Positions 1 to 9,091 of a DNA stretch of 56,790 nucleotides are shown here, in pieces (the stretch's first letter is position 1; each line of letters opens with the position of its first letter). Made by a program: the position numbers and the translations under genes. The notes below the pieces were generated by a model that searched no databases, was not told the DNA's origin, and saw nothing but the letters and a program-made list of their open reading frames with translations. Source of the DNA: Acidimicrobiia bacterium (GTDB taxonomy: Bacteria > Actinomycetota > Acidimicrobiia > Spongiisociales > JAENVV01); NCBI GenBank assembly GCA_016650365.1, contig JAENVV010000102.1, positions 1 to 56,790 on the forward strand. The letters are read 5' to 3'.

Positions 1-222
1 ACCAATCCGAACCAGGGCCACCAGCACGATCAGGACCAGCATGAGTGCCGTGCTGAGTTCAACCGAGGCCACGAACGAAAAGTCACAATTGCCGAGGCCA
101 CCGTCGCAAATCCCAAAACCGTTGCCGCCATTCGACAGGTTCACCAAAATGAACGTCGGGACGGCGGCCACGACGACGGCAGCAAACACGACTCCAAAGA
201 AAAGCAAACGAAGCAACAACAT
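1..222 (-). CDS. Membrane protein, 5' part only (runs off the left edge)
   Basis: The minus strand is open from an ATG at 222 to the window edge (74 codons, no stop). It begins MLLLRLLFFGVVFAAVVVAA, a hydrophobic segment that could be a signal anchor. A short polar stretch with two cysteines (GICDGGLGNC) follows, then a second hydrophobic segment near residues 58-73. This suggests a small polytopic membrane protein. I do not recognise the family. No clear Shine-Dalgarno sequence precedes the ATG. It is divergent from the membrane protein gene starting at 360. Confidence 0.5.
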   Translation of the reverse strand, partial: MLLLRLLFFGVVFAAVVVAAVPTFILVNLSNGGNGFGICDGGLGNCDFSFVASVELSTALMLVLIVLVALVRIG

Positions 223-341
223 GATCAGTGCTATGTAGGTTACTCGGTCAGGTTCGACGGCCGGTACAATATCCCGCCGTGCCCCGACAAGCCCTTGGAT
301 CTCCTCAAGACCCACCCCACGATGGGCGGAACCTGCGACCA

Positions 342-347
342 TATCCT
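342..347 (+). promoter_or_regulatory. Candidate -10 box of the GT-C-like gene
   Basis: TATCCT lies 12 nt before the ATG at 360. It would give a leader of only about 5 nt. No -35 box is visible. Confidence 0.3.
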
Positions 348-359
348 CCGAAAGAGCGC

Positions 360-1430
360 ATGCTCTGGGGGCTTCTAGGTGCTGGCATCGCGGTCTTTCT
401 TCTTATCACTCAAGCCAACGCCCTGGGATCGTACGCCTCGGTCCTACAAGTCGGCGAGGACAGCGAGCTAGCCAGCTACATTTCCACCCGCCTCCCCGAC
501 CTCAATCTAATGCCAGGGGTCGGCAACGACGGTTCGATCTATTTCGCCATCGGGTCCGATCTGAGAGGGTCGACAGTTCCGAGTCTGATACCGAGTCCCG
601 GTCTTCGATATCGGCGAATCGCCTACCCGCTCCTGGCTTCCTTCGGCGGACTCCTCGACGGTCGAGGCCTGCTGGTTGGAATGATCACGGTCGTGGTAGC
701 TTCCGCATCCTCGTCGTTGGCTTCGTTGATGGCCATGGCAGCCCGTTTCAATCTGCCACGATGGGTGGCCTTCGGGCTGATCGGAAACTTTGGCTGGGTC
801 CTCGGGATCCGACTTCTCACACCCGATCCGCTCGGTATCGCCCTCATGCTGGCTGGCATCGGCGCAGCTCTGGGCGACCGGCCAGCAAAGGCGACGCTAT
901 TCCTAGCCGGTGCCGCGCTAACCAAGGAGCCTTACTATGTCGCGGCCCTCGCGGTGGCCATGTGGCTCTGGACAAGTCGACGCCGGCGATGGGCTCTTGC
1001 GTCCGTGATCACTCCGCTGGCTCCGGTGGCGATCTGGACCGCCATCCTTCACGGACATATGGGCGGATTCAATACCGGTTCCCACCTAGATTGGCCGATC
1101 ATGGGCGTTGTCAAGGGCGCGGCGTTTTGGGCAGGGGCGCCAACCAAAGACCACGCTTACTCCGCTCTGGCGCTGGTGAGTCTGGGATTGGCGATCGGCG
1201 GAGGATTCGTGGCTAAGGCGGCGCTACTTCGCTGGCTCTCATGGGGATGGGCGGGAGTCGGATTGATTAGCTCCGACTGGATCTGGAAGTTTGGCAATGC
1301 GAGCTTGCGAGTGCTCGCTCCATGCCTTCTATTCGGACTCCTATGCGTAGCATCCCTAGATCATCGATCGAGCGAACAAAGAACCGAGTCGTTCGATCCC
1401 GCGTTCGATATCGGCCGGGCTGGCAACTGA
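360..1430 (+). CDS. Polytopic membrane protein, GT-C glycosyltransferase-like
   Basis: A 356-residue, mostly hydrophobic protein with about 8-9 predicted transmembrane segments. After the first membrane segment comes an extracytoplasmic stretch with the pattern NDGSIYFAIG and then RYRRIAYPLLA. That pair recurs in actinobacterial GT-C-type lipid-linked-sugar glycosyltransferases and related uncharacterised membrane proteins, so the function is an inference from motif resemblance. The reading frame is open upstream to 228. I chose the ATG at 360 because the upstream residues are rich in Arg/Pro and non-hydrophobic, while an AAAGAG motif lies just before this ATG. The 3' end overlaps the convergent aminotransferase gene by 75 nt. 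Confidence 0.6.
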   Translation: MLWGLLGAGIAVFLLITQANALGSYASVLQVGEDSELASYISTRLPDLNLMPGVGNDGSIYFAIGSDLRGSTVPSLIPSPGLRYRRIAYPLLASFGGLLDGRGLLVGMITVVVASASSSLASLMAMAARFNLPRWVAFGLIGNFGWVLGIRLLTPDPLGIALMLAGIGAALGDRPAKATLFLAGAALTKEPYYVAALAVAMWLWTSRRRRWALASVITPLAPVAIWTAILHGHMGGFNTGSHLDWPIMGVVKGAAFWAGAPTKDHAYSALALVSLGLAIGGGFVAKAALLRWLSWGWAGVGLISSDWIWKFGNASLRVLAPCLLFGLLCVASLDHRSSEQRTESFDPAFDIGRAGN

Positions 1431-2513
1431 GTAGGCCAGCCGCAGGGTGTTCCGGCCGGATCCGTCCGTGAAAAACTGCTCACCAGGCACATAGGCGACC
1501 CCCTCATCCACGGCCCGCCCAAGCAGGGCCGTGGCGTCGAGTCCTTCGGGCAACGTCACCCAGATGAACATGCCGCCGTCGGGGACGGTCCAGCTGGTTT
1601 CCTTCGGAAAATAGTTAGCCAACGCCAGCAGCATTCGGTCGCGCTGCTGTCGATAGTGAGCCCGTACCTGATCGACGTGGCGATCGAGGAAATCGTCGGT
1701 TAATGCTTCCGCGGCTATCGCCTGGGTGGTCGTGGAGGTATGCAGGTCCGCGGCTTGTTTGATCATGGTGAGCTTCTCGATCATCCCCTTGGGTCCGGAC
1801 AACCATCCCAATCGAAATCCAGGAACCAGAATCTTCGAAAAAGACCCTGCATATAAGACATGGCTCGAACTCATCGTGACCATCGGGGGAACGGGATCAC
1901 CTGAGAAGCGAAGCATCCCATACGGGTCATCCTCATAGACGAGCGCATCGAACCGTTCGGCGAGTTCCACGATCTGGCGCCTCCTGGTCTTCACCATGGT
2001 CTTGCCGGTCGGGTTGGAGAAATTCGGATTAAGGTAGATCACCCGGGCGCCATCAATCAGCGCCTGCTCTACAGCGACCGGATCGATGCCGGCTTCATCC
2101 GTCGGAATGGCCACATAGCGAGCCTGATAAACATCAAAAGCCCGCAAAGCCCCGAGGTATGTGGGAGCCTCGACCACGATCGAGTCACCCGGATTGATCA
2201 GCAACTTTCCAACCAGGTCGAGCCCCTGCTGGGATCCTGACACGATGAGCACGTTTGCAGGGTCAGGTAACTCCGGCGACCGGCCGGCCACCAGTTCGCG
2301 CAGCACCGTTTCACCTTCGGTAATCGAATATTGCAGGTTCGCCGGATTCGACAGAACCTGATCTGCCGCTTCACGGAGCCTTCCGACCGGGAACAGGTCC
2401 GGTGCAGGAAGTCCCCCCGCGAACGAGATGACGTGTGACTGTTGGGTGAGATGCAGAATCTCGCGAATGGTCGACGGTTTGACGTTCGCCACTCGATCCG
2501 CAAATCGAACCAT
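1356..2513 (-). CDS. PLP-dependent class I aminotransferase (LysN/AadAT-like)
   Basis: A 385-residue fold-type I aminotransferase. Family marks include FAGGLPAPDLFP near the N terminus, SGSQQGLDLVGK, the NPNFSNPTGKTM segment, the YEDDPYGMLRF aspartate/tyrosine segment and the PLP-lysine motif SFSKILVPGFRLGW. The order and spacing match 2-aminoadipate/aromatic/branched-chain aminotransferases such as LysN. There is no MocR-type DNA-binding domain at the N terminus. The amino-acid substrate cannot be set from sequence. The start ATG shares one base with the stop of the upstream 69-residue gene (TGATG), so the two are probably co-translated. Confidence 0.85.
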   Translation of the reverse strand: MVRFADRVANVKPSTIREILHLTQQSHVISFAGGLPAPDLFPVGRLREAADQVLSNPANLQYSITEGETVLRELVAGRSPELPDPANVLIVSGSQQGLDLVGKLLINPGDSIVVEAPTYLGALRAFDVYQARYVAIPTDEAGIDPVAVEQALIDGARVIYLNPNFSNPTGKTMVKTRRRQIVELAERFDALVYEDDPYGMLRFSGDPVPPMVTMSSSHVLYAGSFSKILVPGFRLGWLSGPKGMIEKLTMIKQAADLHTSTTTQAIAAEALTDDFLDRHVDQVRAHYRQQRDRMLLALANYFPKETSWTVPDGGMFIWVTLPEGLDATALLGRAVDEGVAYVPGEQFFTDGSGRNTLRLAYSVASPADIERGIERLGSLFARSMI

Positions 2514-2722
2514 CAGGCGAGCGGCACCCTCAACACCAAGTAACCATCCTCAAGTTCCCAACTGGCGTTGGCGACGAGTGAAAAGTCGATGAGGTCCGTT
2601 TCGGCCTGCTTGATGAAGCCCTTGCGAGCTTCGCCCTCAACCGGGGGCATCGGCCGGTCCCTGACCGCCTGAGCTCGTTCCGCAAAACGAGCCAGCATCT
2701 GATCTACGTCAAAATCTGCCAT
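2513..2722 (-). CDS. Small conserved actinobacterial protein (unknown function)
   Basis: A 69-residue soluble acidic protein starting MADFDVDQMLARFAERAQAV and ending in a beta-rich DGYLVLRVPLA. The frame is open to 2785. The ATG at 2722 is preferred because GGAAGGGAC lies just upstream, and the earlier codons would run through the divergent promoter region. The pattern (FAERAQAVRDRPMPPVEGEARKGF) resembles small proteins I associate with the GET3-like ATPase pair in other actinobacteria; that is recollection, not a search result. Its stop overlaps the aminotransferase start by one base. Confidence 0.7.
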   Translation of the reverse strand: MADFDVDQMLARFAERAQAVRDRPMPPVEGEARKGFIKQAETDLIDFSLVANASWELEDGYLVLRVPLA

Positions 2723-2764
2723 CAGTCCCTTCCCATCCTGTCTCGATTCTATTACCCCCAACGC

Positions 2765-2776
2765 TAGCCTGGCACC
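2765..2776 (+). promoter_or_regulatory. Leaderless-type -10 box of the BagA-like gene
   Basis: TAGCCT is followed by 6 nt and then the ATG at 2777. There is no Shine-Dalgarno sequence. The expected transcription start would be at or next to the A of the ATG. Confidence 0.45.
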
Positions 2777-3625
2777 ATGCATCAACAGCTACTCCTGGTG
2801 ACCGGCAAGGGCGGCGTTGGAAAGTCAGCCGTATCCGCTGCACTGGCCATCGAAGCCGCTCGCCGGGGACAGAAGGTTCTCGCGATCGGCATGGTCGAAA
2901 AGCGGGGCCTGGCAGCCCACCTCGGGGTCGAAAGTCTGAGCTACGAGGCTACTGAAGTCCGCCCCGGAGTCTTTGCCCTCGGTATCGAGCGACCCGCCGC
3001 CCTCGACGAGTACCTCCGCATCGTTTTGCGAGTCCCTAAGCTGTCCAGGATTGGCCCGGTTGCCCGGGCCTTTGACGCGCTGGCTTCGGCCGCTCCCGGC
3101 ATCCGGGAAACTGTCACCATGGGCAAGGTTCTCTTTGAGACCCGCACGAATAACTGGGACCTCGTAGTAGCGGATGCTCCGCCCTCGGGAGCCATTGGAT
3201 CCCATATTCGGGCCCCGAAGACCGTCGCCGAACTCGTCGGTGCCGGCAAGGTCCGCGAACAAACTCGATGGATGGAAGATTTGATGGGAGATAGAGCCAG
3301 GACCGGCCTCGTCATGGTCACGCTCGCCGAGGAATTGCCCACCGTCGAGACCGCAGAGACACTGAAATGGATCAGTGAGGAGGGGCTGATCGGCGTCGCA
3401 GAAGTGATTACCAATCGAATTCTCGAACCGCTCGGAGCCCGGATCCCCGCAGATTTGTCAACTCCGATCGGGGCGGCCGCTGCGCTACACGACGGAATCT
3501 TCCAGGAACAACAACGCTGGTTGGCCCAACTACCTGACCGGGGACGCGAATTACCGTATCTCTTTGGCGTCACCGGACCGGTCGAGGTGGCAGAACGAAT
3601 CGCCGACGAGTTGGAACAGCGATGA
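2777..3625 (+). CDS. bagA: GET3/ArsA-like ATPase, BagA-type subunit
   Basis: A 282-residue SIMIBI P-loop ATPase. The deviant Walker A GKGGVGKS lies at residues 10-17, and a switch-like segment VVADAPPSGAIGSH near residues 131-144. It pairs with the next gene (ATGA overlap), as in the mycobacterial Rv3679-Rv3680 pair. That pair is described as a two-subunit, Get3-like complex, BagA/BagB, linked to glycerol use. This copy is shorter than a usual ArsA half. No metal-binding cysteines typical of arsenite pumps and no ArsB gene are nearby, so arsenite export is unlikely. The client or cargo is unknown. The start has no SD but sits just after a -10-like box. Confidence 0.75.
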   Translation: MHQQLLLVTGKGGVGKSAVSAALAIEAARRGQKVLAIGMVEKRGLAAHLGVESLSYEATEVRPGVFALGIERPAALDEYLRIVLRVPKLSRIGPVARAFDALASAAPGIRETVTMGKVLFETRTNNWDLVVADAPPSGAIGSHIRAPKTVAELVGAGKVREQTRWMEDLMGDRARTGLVMVTLAEELPTVETAETLKWISEEGLIGVAEVITNRILEPLGARIPADLSTPIGAAAALHDGIFQEQQRWLAQLPDRGRELPYLFGVTGPVEVAERIADELEQR

Positions 3626-4647
3626 CGGGGCCGATTCTGGTGACCGGAGCGGGTGGCGTCGGCAAGACAACCGTGTCGGCGGCGCTCGGTGTGGCCGCCG
3701 CTCAGGCCGGGTACCAAACTCTGGTTCTCACCGTCGACCCGGCGAAACGACTGGCCACCGCTCTCGGACTCGACGAGTTGCACAACACCCCGACGGCCAA
3801 CAAGACGCTGCCAACCCTCTGGGCTGCCATGCTTGACTCGGAAGCAAGCTGGGATCAAATCGCCCGCAGCCATGCCCCGCCCGATGCCGCAGATCGCCTC
3901 GTGAATTCGGAGTTCTTCCACGCCATCACACGCCACTTCCCCGCCTCACAGTCGTACGCCGCTGCCGAGGCGATGGCTCAATACCTCGACGAGCGCCGAT
4001 GGGACGTGATCATCGTCGACACTCCTCCCGCTTCAGGGGGTATCGAGTTCTTCACCGCCCCGACTGAACTGACGAATCTGGTCGGTGGGCGCCTCTTCCG
4101 ATGGCTTACCGGCGGAGCGATACCCGGTCGACGCGAACTATTCAATGTTGCGGCACGTCCCGCGCTCAGAATTGTCGATATCGCGCTTGGCTCTGATTTG
4201 CTTGAACGAGTCGGTGCCTTCTTGTTCGATCTGCGGACTACGTATGACGGACTACGAACGCGATCCCAGGAAATCGAGAAGTATTTCCGCAAGTCAACGA
4301 CGATCGTCGTAACAACCTCCGATCCGGCACCGGTGACCGAAGCCGCTCGATTCTTCAAGGAACTACCCCTGGTCGCTCGCCCACCCGCCGCCGTGGTGTT
4401 CAACCGGACCCTGCCCACTGCGTGGGAGAAAGCCGAGATTCCTGCCGACACCACGCGACCGTTGGCGCGTAATCTGGCGCTCTGGGCGAGAGAAGCCCGG
4501 CGTCAAGAGACAGTGCGGGACGAGTTCGCCGCACGCTATCGGACCAAAATCGTGTCGATCGGGTGGAAACCGACCGCTCCGACCGATCTGGAGTCCCTCG
4601 CCGCCCTCATCGACGAAACCGGACTTCTGACCGACCTGATCGACTAG
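3622..4647 (+). CDS. bagB: GET3/ArsA-like ATPase, BagB-type subunit
   Basis: A 341-residue partner of the preceding ATPase. It has Walker A GAGGVGKTT (residues 9-17), the LTVDPAKRLATALGL segment after strand 2 and the switch-like IIVDTPPASGGIEFF. The start ATG overlaps the bagA-like stop as ATGA, which fits a 1:1 heteromeric complex. By family resemblance it matches the larger subunit of the mycobacterial BagA/BagB pair. It ends 6 nt before the convergent dnaE stop, with no obvious hairpin between them. A role in handling membrane or hydrophobic proteins is an inference from GET3. Confidence 0.75.
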   Translation: MTGPILVTGAGGVGKTTVSAALGVAAAQAGYQTLVLTVDPAKRLATALGLDELHNTPTANKTLPTLWAAMLDSEASWDQIARSHAPPDAADRLVNSEFFHAITRHFPASQSYAAAEAMAQYLDERRWDVIIVDTPPASGGIEFFTAPTELTNLVGGRLFRWLTGGAIPGRRELFNVAARPALRIVDIALGSDLLERVGAFLFDLRTTYDGLRTRSQEIEKYFRKSTTIVVTTSDPAPVTEAARFFKELPLVARPPAAVVFNRTLPTAWEKAEIPADTTRPLARNLALWAREARRQETVRDEFAARYRTKIVSIGWKPTAPTDLESLAALIDETGLLTDLID

Positions 4648-4653
4648 CCCTCC

Positions 4654-7600
4654 TCATATGACGGACTTCTGACCAAAAAGCTCTCGTATCTCGGCGTATA
4701 AGGCCGAGCGCGGCTCGACCCGGTGGTTGTCGTCAAGGCGCAGAACCTTGTGCCCATCGTTGGTCGTCATGTGCAAGACCACTGGCGCCTTACCGGGATG
4801 ATTAGTGAGAACTTCTTTCAGCTTTCGCACATTCTCGGCCGACAAAAGTTGGGCCGGAACCTCAAGCCGGACCGTCTCATCAACGGTGAGATCAACCTCC
4901 CGAAGGGTTCGGGCACGAATCTTCACGGAATCGCCCCGATGGTCGAGGGAGCCGGTCACGACCAGAATGGCGTCTTCCCTGACGAGGGGTCCGAACTCGG
5001 CCACGGTTCGAGGAAAGCACATCACCTCAACGGCGCCCTCCAAGTCTTCGAGGTCGAAGAACACCATCGGCTCGCCCTTGCGAGTCATCCTTCTGGTGAT
5101 CGGTCCAACCAGGCCCCCGATCGTCACGGTGGCGTTGTCGCCAAGATCCATGAGACCACTGATCGAAGCAGATGAAGCGGATCGGATCGCCGACTCGACG
5201 CCTCGCAACGGGTGATCGGAAATGTAAAGTCCCAACATCTCGCGCTCGAATCCCAGCTTGATCTTCTTGTCCCACTCGTCCGTTCCGATAAAGACGTCCG
5301 ATTCGATGGTGTCGCTCTCGGCAGCGGCAAACAGACTGAATTGGCCAACGTCCTCGTTTTTTCGTCGTTCCAGGGTGCTGGTGAGAATGTCGTCATAAAT
5401 GAGAAACAGGCTCTTGCGTCCGTGCCCAAGACTGTCAAACCCCCCCGCCTTTATCAGGGACTCAATCGTCCGTTTGTTGAGCGCGATTGGATCGACCCGG
5501 TTCACGAAGTCGGAGAAGTCAGCAAACGGGCCGCCCTCTTCTCGGGCCTCGACCATCTTCTCGACAACGCCTTCGCCAACATTTCGCACCGCCGACATCC
5601 CGAAGCGAATCTTGCCCTCCCGCGTGACGAAGTCGGTCTCCGAGACGTTGATATCAGGCACCAGCACGTCGATTCCCATGGCGCGACATTCATTCAAATA
5701 GATCGCAGTTCGATCTTTGTCCCGTTTGGTGGAAGTTAGGAGGGCCGCCATATATTCAGCCGGGTAGTGCGCCTTCAGGTAAGCCGTCTGATAGGCCACC
5801 AGGGCATAAGCCGCAGAGTGGGATTTGTTGAACCCATAACCCGCAAACGGCTCGATGGCATCCCAAAGGTCGGCACCAAGTTGCGGGTCGTGTCCCTGGG
5901 AGACGCATCCATCGACGAACTTTTGTTTTTCGTCGTCCATGACAGACTTGATCTTCTTGCCCATGGCCTTACGAAGCTTGTCAGCATCAGCCATGTCGTA
6001 GCCGGCGATCTCCTGCGCGACCTGCATGACCTGCTCCTGATACACGATGATCCCGTAGGTGTTGGCGAGAAACTTCTCGGTCGCAGGGTGTGGATACTCG
6101 ACCGGTTCCCGCCCGTTCTTGCGGTCGGCGTAGGCATAGTGCATCTTCATGCCCATTGGGCCTGGACGAAACAGCGCATTTACCGCAATGATGTGGTCGA
6201 ACGTGTCGGGCTCCAACGAACGGATCAGAGCCCGCATCGGAGTGCCCTCCAACTGGAATACACCAATCGTGTCGGCGGCTCTCAGCAGCTTGAAGGTCGC
6301 TTCATCATCGAGAGGAACGTGATCGATATCCGGTGCCTCGACTCCGGACTTGCGAATGAGTTCAAGGCATCGCTCGATCGTGGACAGGTTCCTCAAACCG
6401 AGGAAATCCATTTTCATAAGACCAAGAGCTTCGACGACTTGCCACTCGTACTGGGTGACGATTTCATTATCTTCACCCTTGCGCTGAACCGGCAATAGCT
6501 CTGACACAGGCTGCGGTGAGATAACCACCGCAGCGGCGTGGATGGAGTCCTGGCGGCGCAGGCCTTCCAGGCCTCGAGCCGTATCGACCACCCTGCGCAC
6601 GTCCGGATCGGATTCGTATGCAGTCCGCAGTTCGGAGGAGTTGTTGAACCACTCCTTTTGGTCATGGTCGGCATCAGCACCAGGGGGCTCAAGCACATTG
6701 TCCAGGGTTGCCTCGTTGCCGAGAATCGCCTGGGGCATCATCTTGGCGACTTTGTCGCCCACGGCGTACGGGAGTCCCAACACCCGTGCCGAGTCCCGAA
6801 TCGCTTGCCGGCCCTTGATGGTCGAAAACGTAATGATCTGCGCTACGTGATCGGAACCGTACTTCTCGGCGCTGTATTTGATCATCTGGCCCCGGTACCT
6901 CTCATCGAAGTCCATGTCGATATCCGGCATTTCCCTTCGACCCGGATTCAGGAAGCGTTCAAAGATGAGGCCATATTTCAGAGGATCGAGGTCAGTGATG
7001 CGGAGCGTGTATGAAACGATCGAGCCTGCCGCCGAGCCTCGCCCTGGGCCGGTCCGAATCCCCTGGTCCTTTGCATATTTGATGATGTCCCAAACGATGA
7101 GGAAGTAGGCAGGGAATCCCATGTCGCTGATGATCCGAAGCTCATGCTCGATTCGCTCGACCACTTCGTCCTCGAGGATCGCTCCGTAGCGCTCCTTGGC
7201 ACCCTCGTAGACGAGTTCGCGTAGATACGAGTCAACGTCATAGCCGTCAGGCACGGGGAACGAGGGCAGAAGGATGTTGCCGAAATCAAGGGTCACGTCG
7301 ACCCTATCGGCGATGTCAAGCGTGGTGTCGCAGGCACCCGGGTATAAATCTTCCGGGAACAACGCCCGCATTTCGCGGGCAGACTTCAGATAGAGACCCG
7401 TGCCTTCGAACCGGAAACGATTGGGATCATCGATCGTCGAGCCGGTCTGGATACAGAGCAACACATCGTGCGCTTCGGCATCAGCCGCCGCGATGTAATG
7501 CGCATCATTGGCCGCCAGCAGCGGTGCGCCGAGTCGTTTCGAAATCTCAACGAGGTCGGGAAGAATCCTCCGCTGTGCCTCAATACCATGATCGGCGATC

Positions 7601-8163
7601 TCAATGAAGAAATTGTCCTTCCCGAAGATGTCCTGGTAGCGGGAAGCTGCCGCCAACGCCCCATCGAAATCTCGCGAGCTGTTGCGGTTCCCTTCTTCCC
7701 GGGAGGCGTCAGGCGCCAGCCGAGCTGCCACCTCACCACCAAGACACCCGGATGTGGCGATGATGCCCTCGGCGTACTTGGAAAGCAGATCGAAGTCCAT
7801 CCGGGGTTTGTAGTAATACCCGTCAAGGTAGCTGGCAGAAACCATCTTCATCAGGTTCTGATAGCCAAGCTGGGTTTCGGCAAGCAATGTGGTGTGATAC
7901 CGCTGATTCTCGGCGCGACCTGGCCGATCGAATCGGCTGCCCGGTGTGATGTAGGCCTCGACCCCCAGAATCGGCTTTACGCCTTCGGCGGTCGCCGCCC
8001 GATAAAAGTCACCGACCCCGTACATTACCCCGTGGTCGGTGATGGCAATCGCCGGCTGATTGTCCTCGACCGAGACCCTGACCATATCTTTGACACGCGC
8101 CGCCCCATCGAGCATTGAGAACTCGGAATGAACGTGAAGATGAGCAAAACCGTCCCGGGCCAC
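4654..8163 (-). CDS. dnaE: DNA polymerase III alpha subunit
   Basis: A 1169-residue C-family replicative polymerase, the usual length for actinobacterial DnaE1. The PHP domain begins FAHLHVHSEFSMLDGAARV. The polymerase active site shows GPGRGSAAGS and PDIDMDFDERYRG (catalytic acidic residues). The beta-binding/helix-hairpin-helix region follows, and an OB-fold near the C terminus starts VTIGGLVGPITRR. It catalyses leading- and lagging-strand synthesis at the fork. The start is GTG at 8163, with GGAGG about 11 nt upstream. The rhomboid gene lies 45 nt upstream on the same strand. Confidence 0.97.
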   Translation of the reverse strand: MARDGFAHLHVHSEFSMLDGAARVKDMVRVSVEDNQPAIAITDHGVMYGVGDFYRAATAEGVKPILGVEAYITPGSRFDRPGRAENQRYHTTLLAETQLGYQNLMKMVSASYLDGYYYKPRMDFDLLSKYAEGIIATSGCLGGEVAARLAPDASREEGNRNSSRDFDGALAAASRYQDIFGKDNFFIEIADHGIEAQRRILPDLVEISKRLGAPLLAANDAHYIAAADAEAHDVLLCIQTGSTIDDPNRFRFEGTGLYLKSAREMRALFPEDLYPGACDTTLDIADRVDVTLDFGNILLPSFPVPDGYDVDSYLRELVYEGAKERYGAILEDEVVERIEHELRIISDMGFPAYFLIVWDIIKYAKDQGIRTGPGRGSAAGSIVSYTLRITDLDPLKYGLIFERFLNPGRREMPDIDMDFDERYRGQMIKYSAEKYGSDHVAQIITFSTIKGRQAIRDSARVLGLPYAVGDKVAKMMPQAILGNEATLDNVLEPPGADADHDQKEWFNNSSELRTAYESDPDVRRVVDTARGLEGLRRQDSIHAAAVVISPQPVSELLPVQRKGEDNEIVTQYEWQVVEALGLMKMDFLGLRNLSTIERCLELIRKSGVEAPDIDHVPLDDEATFKLLRAADTIGVFQLEGTPMRALIRSLEPDTFDHIIAVNALFRPGPMGMKMHYAYADRKNGREPVEYPHPATEKFLANTYGIIVYQEQVMQVAQEIAGYDMADADKLRKAMGKKIKSVMDDEKQKFVDGCVSQGHDPQLGADLWDAIEPFAGYGFNKSHSAAYALVAYQTAYLKAHYPAEYMAALLTSTKRDKDRTAIYLNECRAMGIDVLVPDINVSETDFVTREGKIRFGMSAVRNVGEGVVEKMVEAREEGGPFADFSDFVNRVDPIALNKRTIESLIKAGGFDSLGHGRKSLFLIYDDILTSTLERRKNEDVGQFSLFAAAESDTIESDVFIGTDEWDKKIKLGFEREMLGLYISDHPLRGVESAIRSASSASISGLMDLGDNATVTIGGLVGPITRRMTRKGEPMVFFDLEDLEGAVEVMCFPRTVAEFGPLVREDAILVVTGSLDHRGDSVKIRARTLREVDLTVDETVRLEVPAQLLSAENVRKLKEVLTNHPGKAPVVLHMTTNDGHKVLRLDDNHRVEPRSALYAEIRELFGQKSVI

Positions 8164-8208
8164 CCTAGATCGACCTCCGAAGGTGAATTACAGGCGTGTG
8201 GTTCGACG

Positions 8209-9024
8209 TTACCAGACTGACACCGCGATGCCGGCGAGTATCAGCACGGCCGGCGCCAGCGCGAAAATGGTCCGCTTGACCCGGTCGGTGATTCCAAATA
8301 GGTCCCAGCCGGCTGCAACGAGCAGACCCCCAATGAGCCCGCCGAAATGACCTTGCCAGGAAATGAACCCTCCCAGAGCGAAGGGAAGCACGATCCCGAT
8401 CCCGACCAACCACAGCACCAGCTGCCAGCCTTGACGTCCCTGCGCTGATCGACGAGATGGCCACCAGTGCCAGAACAAGTACCCGGCGATTCCGTAGATG
8501 GCTCCCGAGGCACCGATCTGCGCAAACCCCGACCCACCCAACAGGTAACCGCCGATACCGCCCATGACCGCCGAGAAAATATAGAGACCAAAAAACGGTC
8601 CCGCCCCGAGTCGGGCCTCAACCCGGGGGCCTAGGACGTACAACGCATAACCATTAAAACCGATATGCCAGAGGTCGAAGTGAATGAACGCAGACGTCAA
8701 CAGCGTCCACCATGTTCCATCAGCCGCAATGGAGGAATTGACCTGGACGAACCGGAAGACCAGGTCGGCGCCACCCGGCGTCAACTGCAGTAAGTACACC
8801 GCGATGTTGATGACCAGCAGAGCTTTCGTAACCGGCCCGAGGGCTGCCGCGCCGGTTCCGCGGCTGACTCTGGTGGTTCCAATCGCTTTGTGACAGTCAA
8901 GGCAACGTTGGCCCACGGCCGCATCCACGGAACAATCCGGACAGATCGGGTTGCCGCAGTTGGAGCAAGCTAACCCGGTTTCCCGGTCGGGGTGGCGATA
9001 ACAGTGTGAAAGGCCTTCAGTCAT
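8209..9024 (-). CDS. Rhomboid-family intramembrane serine protease with zinc-finger N terminus
   Basis: A 271-residue protein. Residues 8-44 hold a B-box-like zinc-binding module with repeated C-x2-C pairs (CSNCG, CPDC, CLDC). Six transmembrane segments then form a rhomboid core. The HxxxN motif is H120-N124 (LWHIGFNGYAL), the nucleophile S173 lies in GASGAIYG, and the base H226 in WQGHFGGL. All catalytic residues are present, so it should cleave transmembrane substrates. Substrates are unknown. A -10-like TAGGTT lies 9 nt before the ATG, suggesting a leaderless transcript. It is probably co-oriented and co-expressed with dnaE. Confidence 0.9.
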   Translation of the reverse strand: MTEGLSHCYRHPDRETGLACSNCGNPICPDCSVDAAVGQRCLDCHKAIGTTRVSRGTGAAALGPVTKALLVINIAVYLLQLTPGGADLVFRFVQVNSSIAADGTWWTLLTSAFIHFDLWHIGFNGYALYVLGPRVEARLGAGPFFGLYIFSAVMGGIGGYLLGGSGFAQIGASGAIYGIAGYLFWHWWPSRRSAQGRQGWQLVLWLVGIGIVLPFALGGFISWQGHFGGLIGGLLVAAGWDLFGITDRVKRTIFALAPAVLILAGIAVSVW

Positions 9025-9033
9025 TGCTGCATC

Positions 9034-9039
9034 AACCTA
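9034..9039 (-). promoter_or_regulatory. Leaderless-type -10 box of the rhomboid gene
   Basis: On the minus strand TAGGTT is followed by 9 nt and the ATG at 9024. No strong SD is present. Confidence 0.35.
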
Positions 9040-9078
9040 GCCGTTGACGAAACGTAGCCGACCGTGGACCGGACTCGG

Positions 9079-9091
9079 TAGCCTGTGTTCC
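9079..9091 (+). promoter_or_regulatory. Leaderless-type -10 box of pfkA
   Basis: TAGCCT (9079-9084) lies 7 nt before the ATG at 9092, with no SD. It is the same hexamer and nearly the same spacing as at the BagA-like gene. Confidence 0.45.

Noticed and set aside
2941-3936. 331-residue open frame on the minus strand across the ATPase pair
   Set aside because: It is antisense to two clearly conserved P-loop ATPase genes, has no domain and is Ser/Arg/Pro-rich as expected of a shadow frame.
2777-4647. Arsenite-resistance operon
   Set aside because: There is no ArsB, ArsR or ArsC nearby and no metal-binding cysteine motif. The paired arrangement fits BagA/BagB better.
5212-6498. Two long plus-strand open frames (5212-5739, 5767-6498) inside dnaE
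   Set aside because: They are antisense to the conserved DnaE core, with no motif and no ribosome-binding site.
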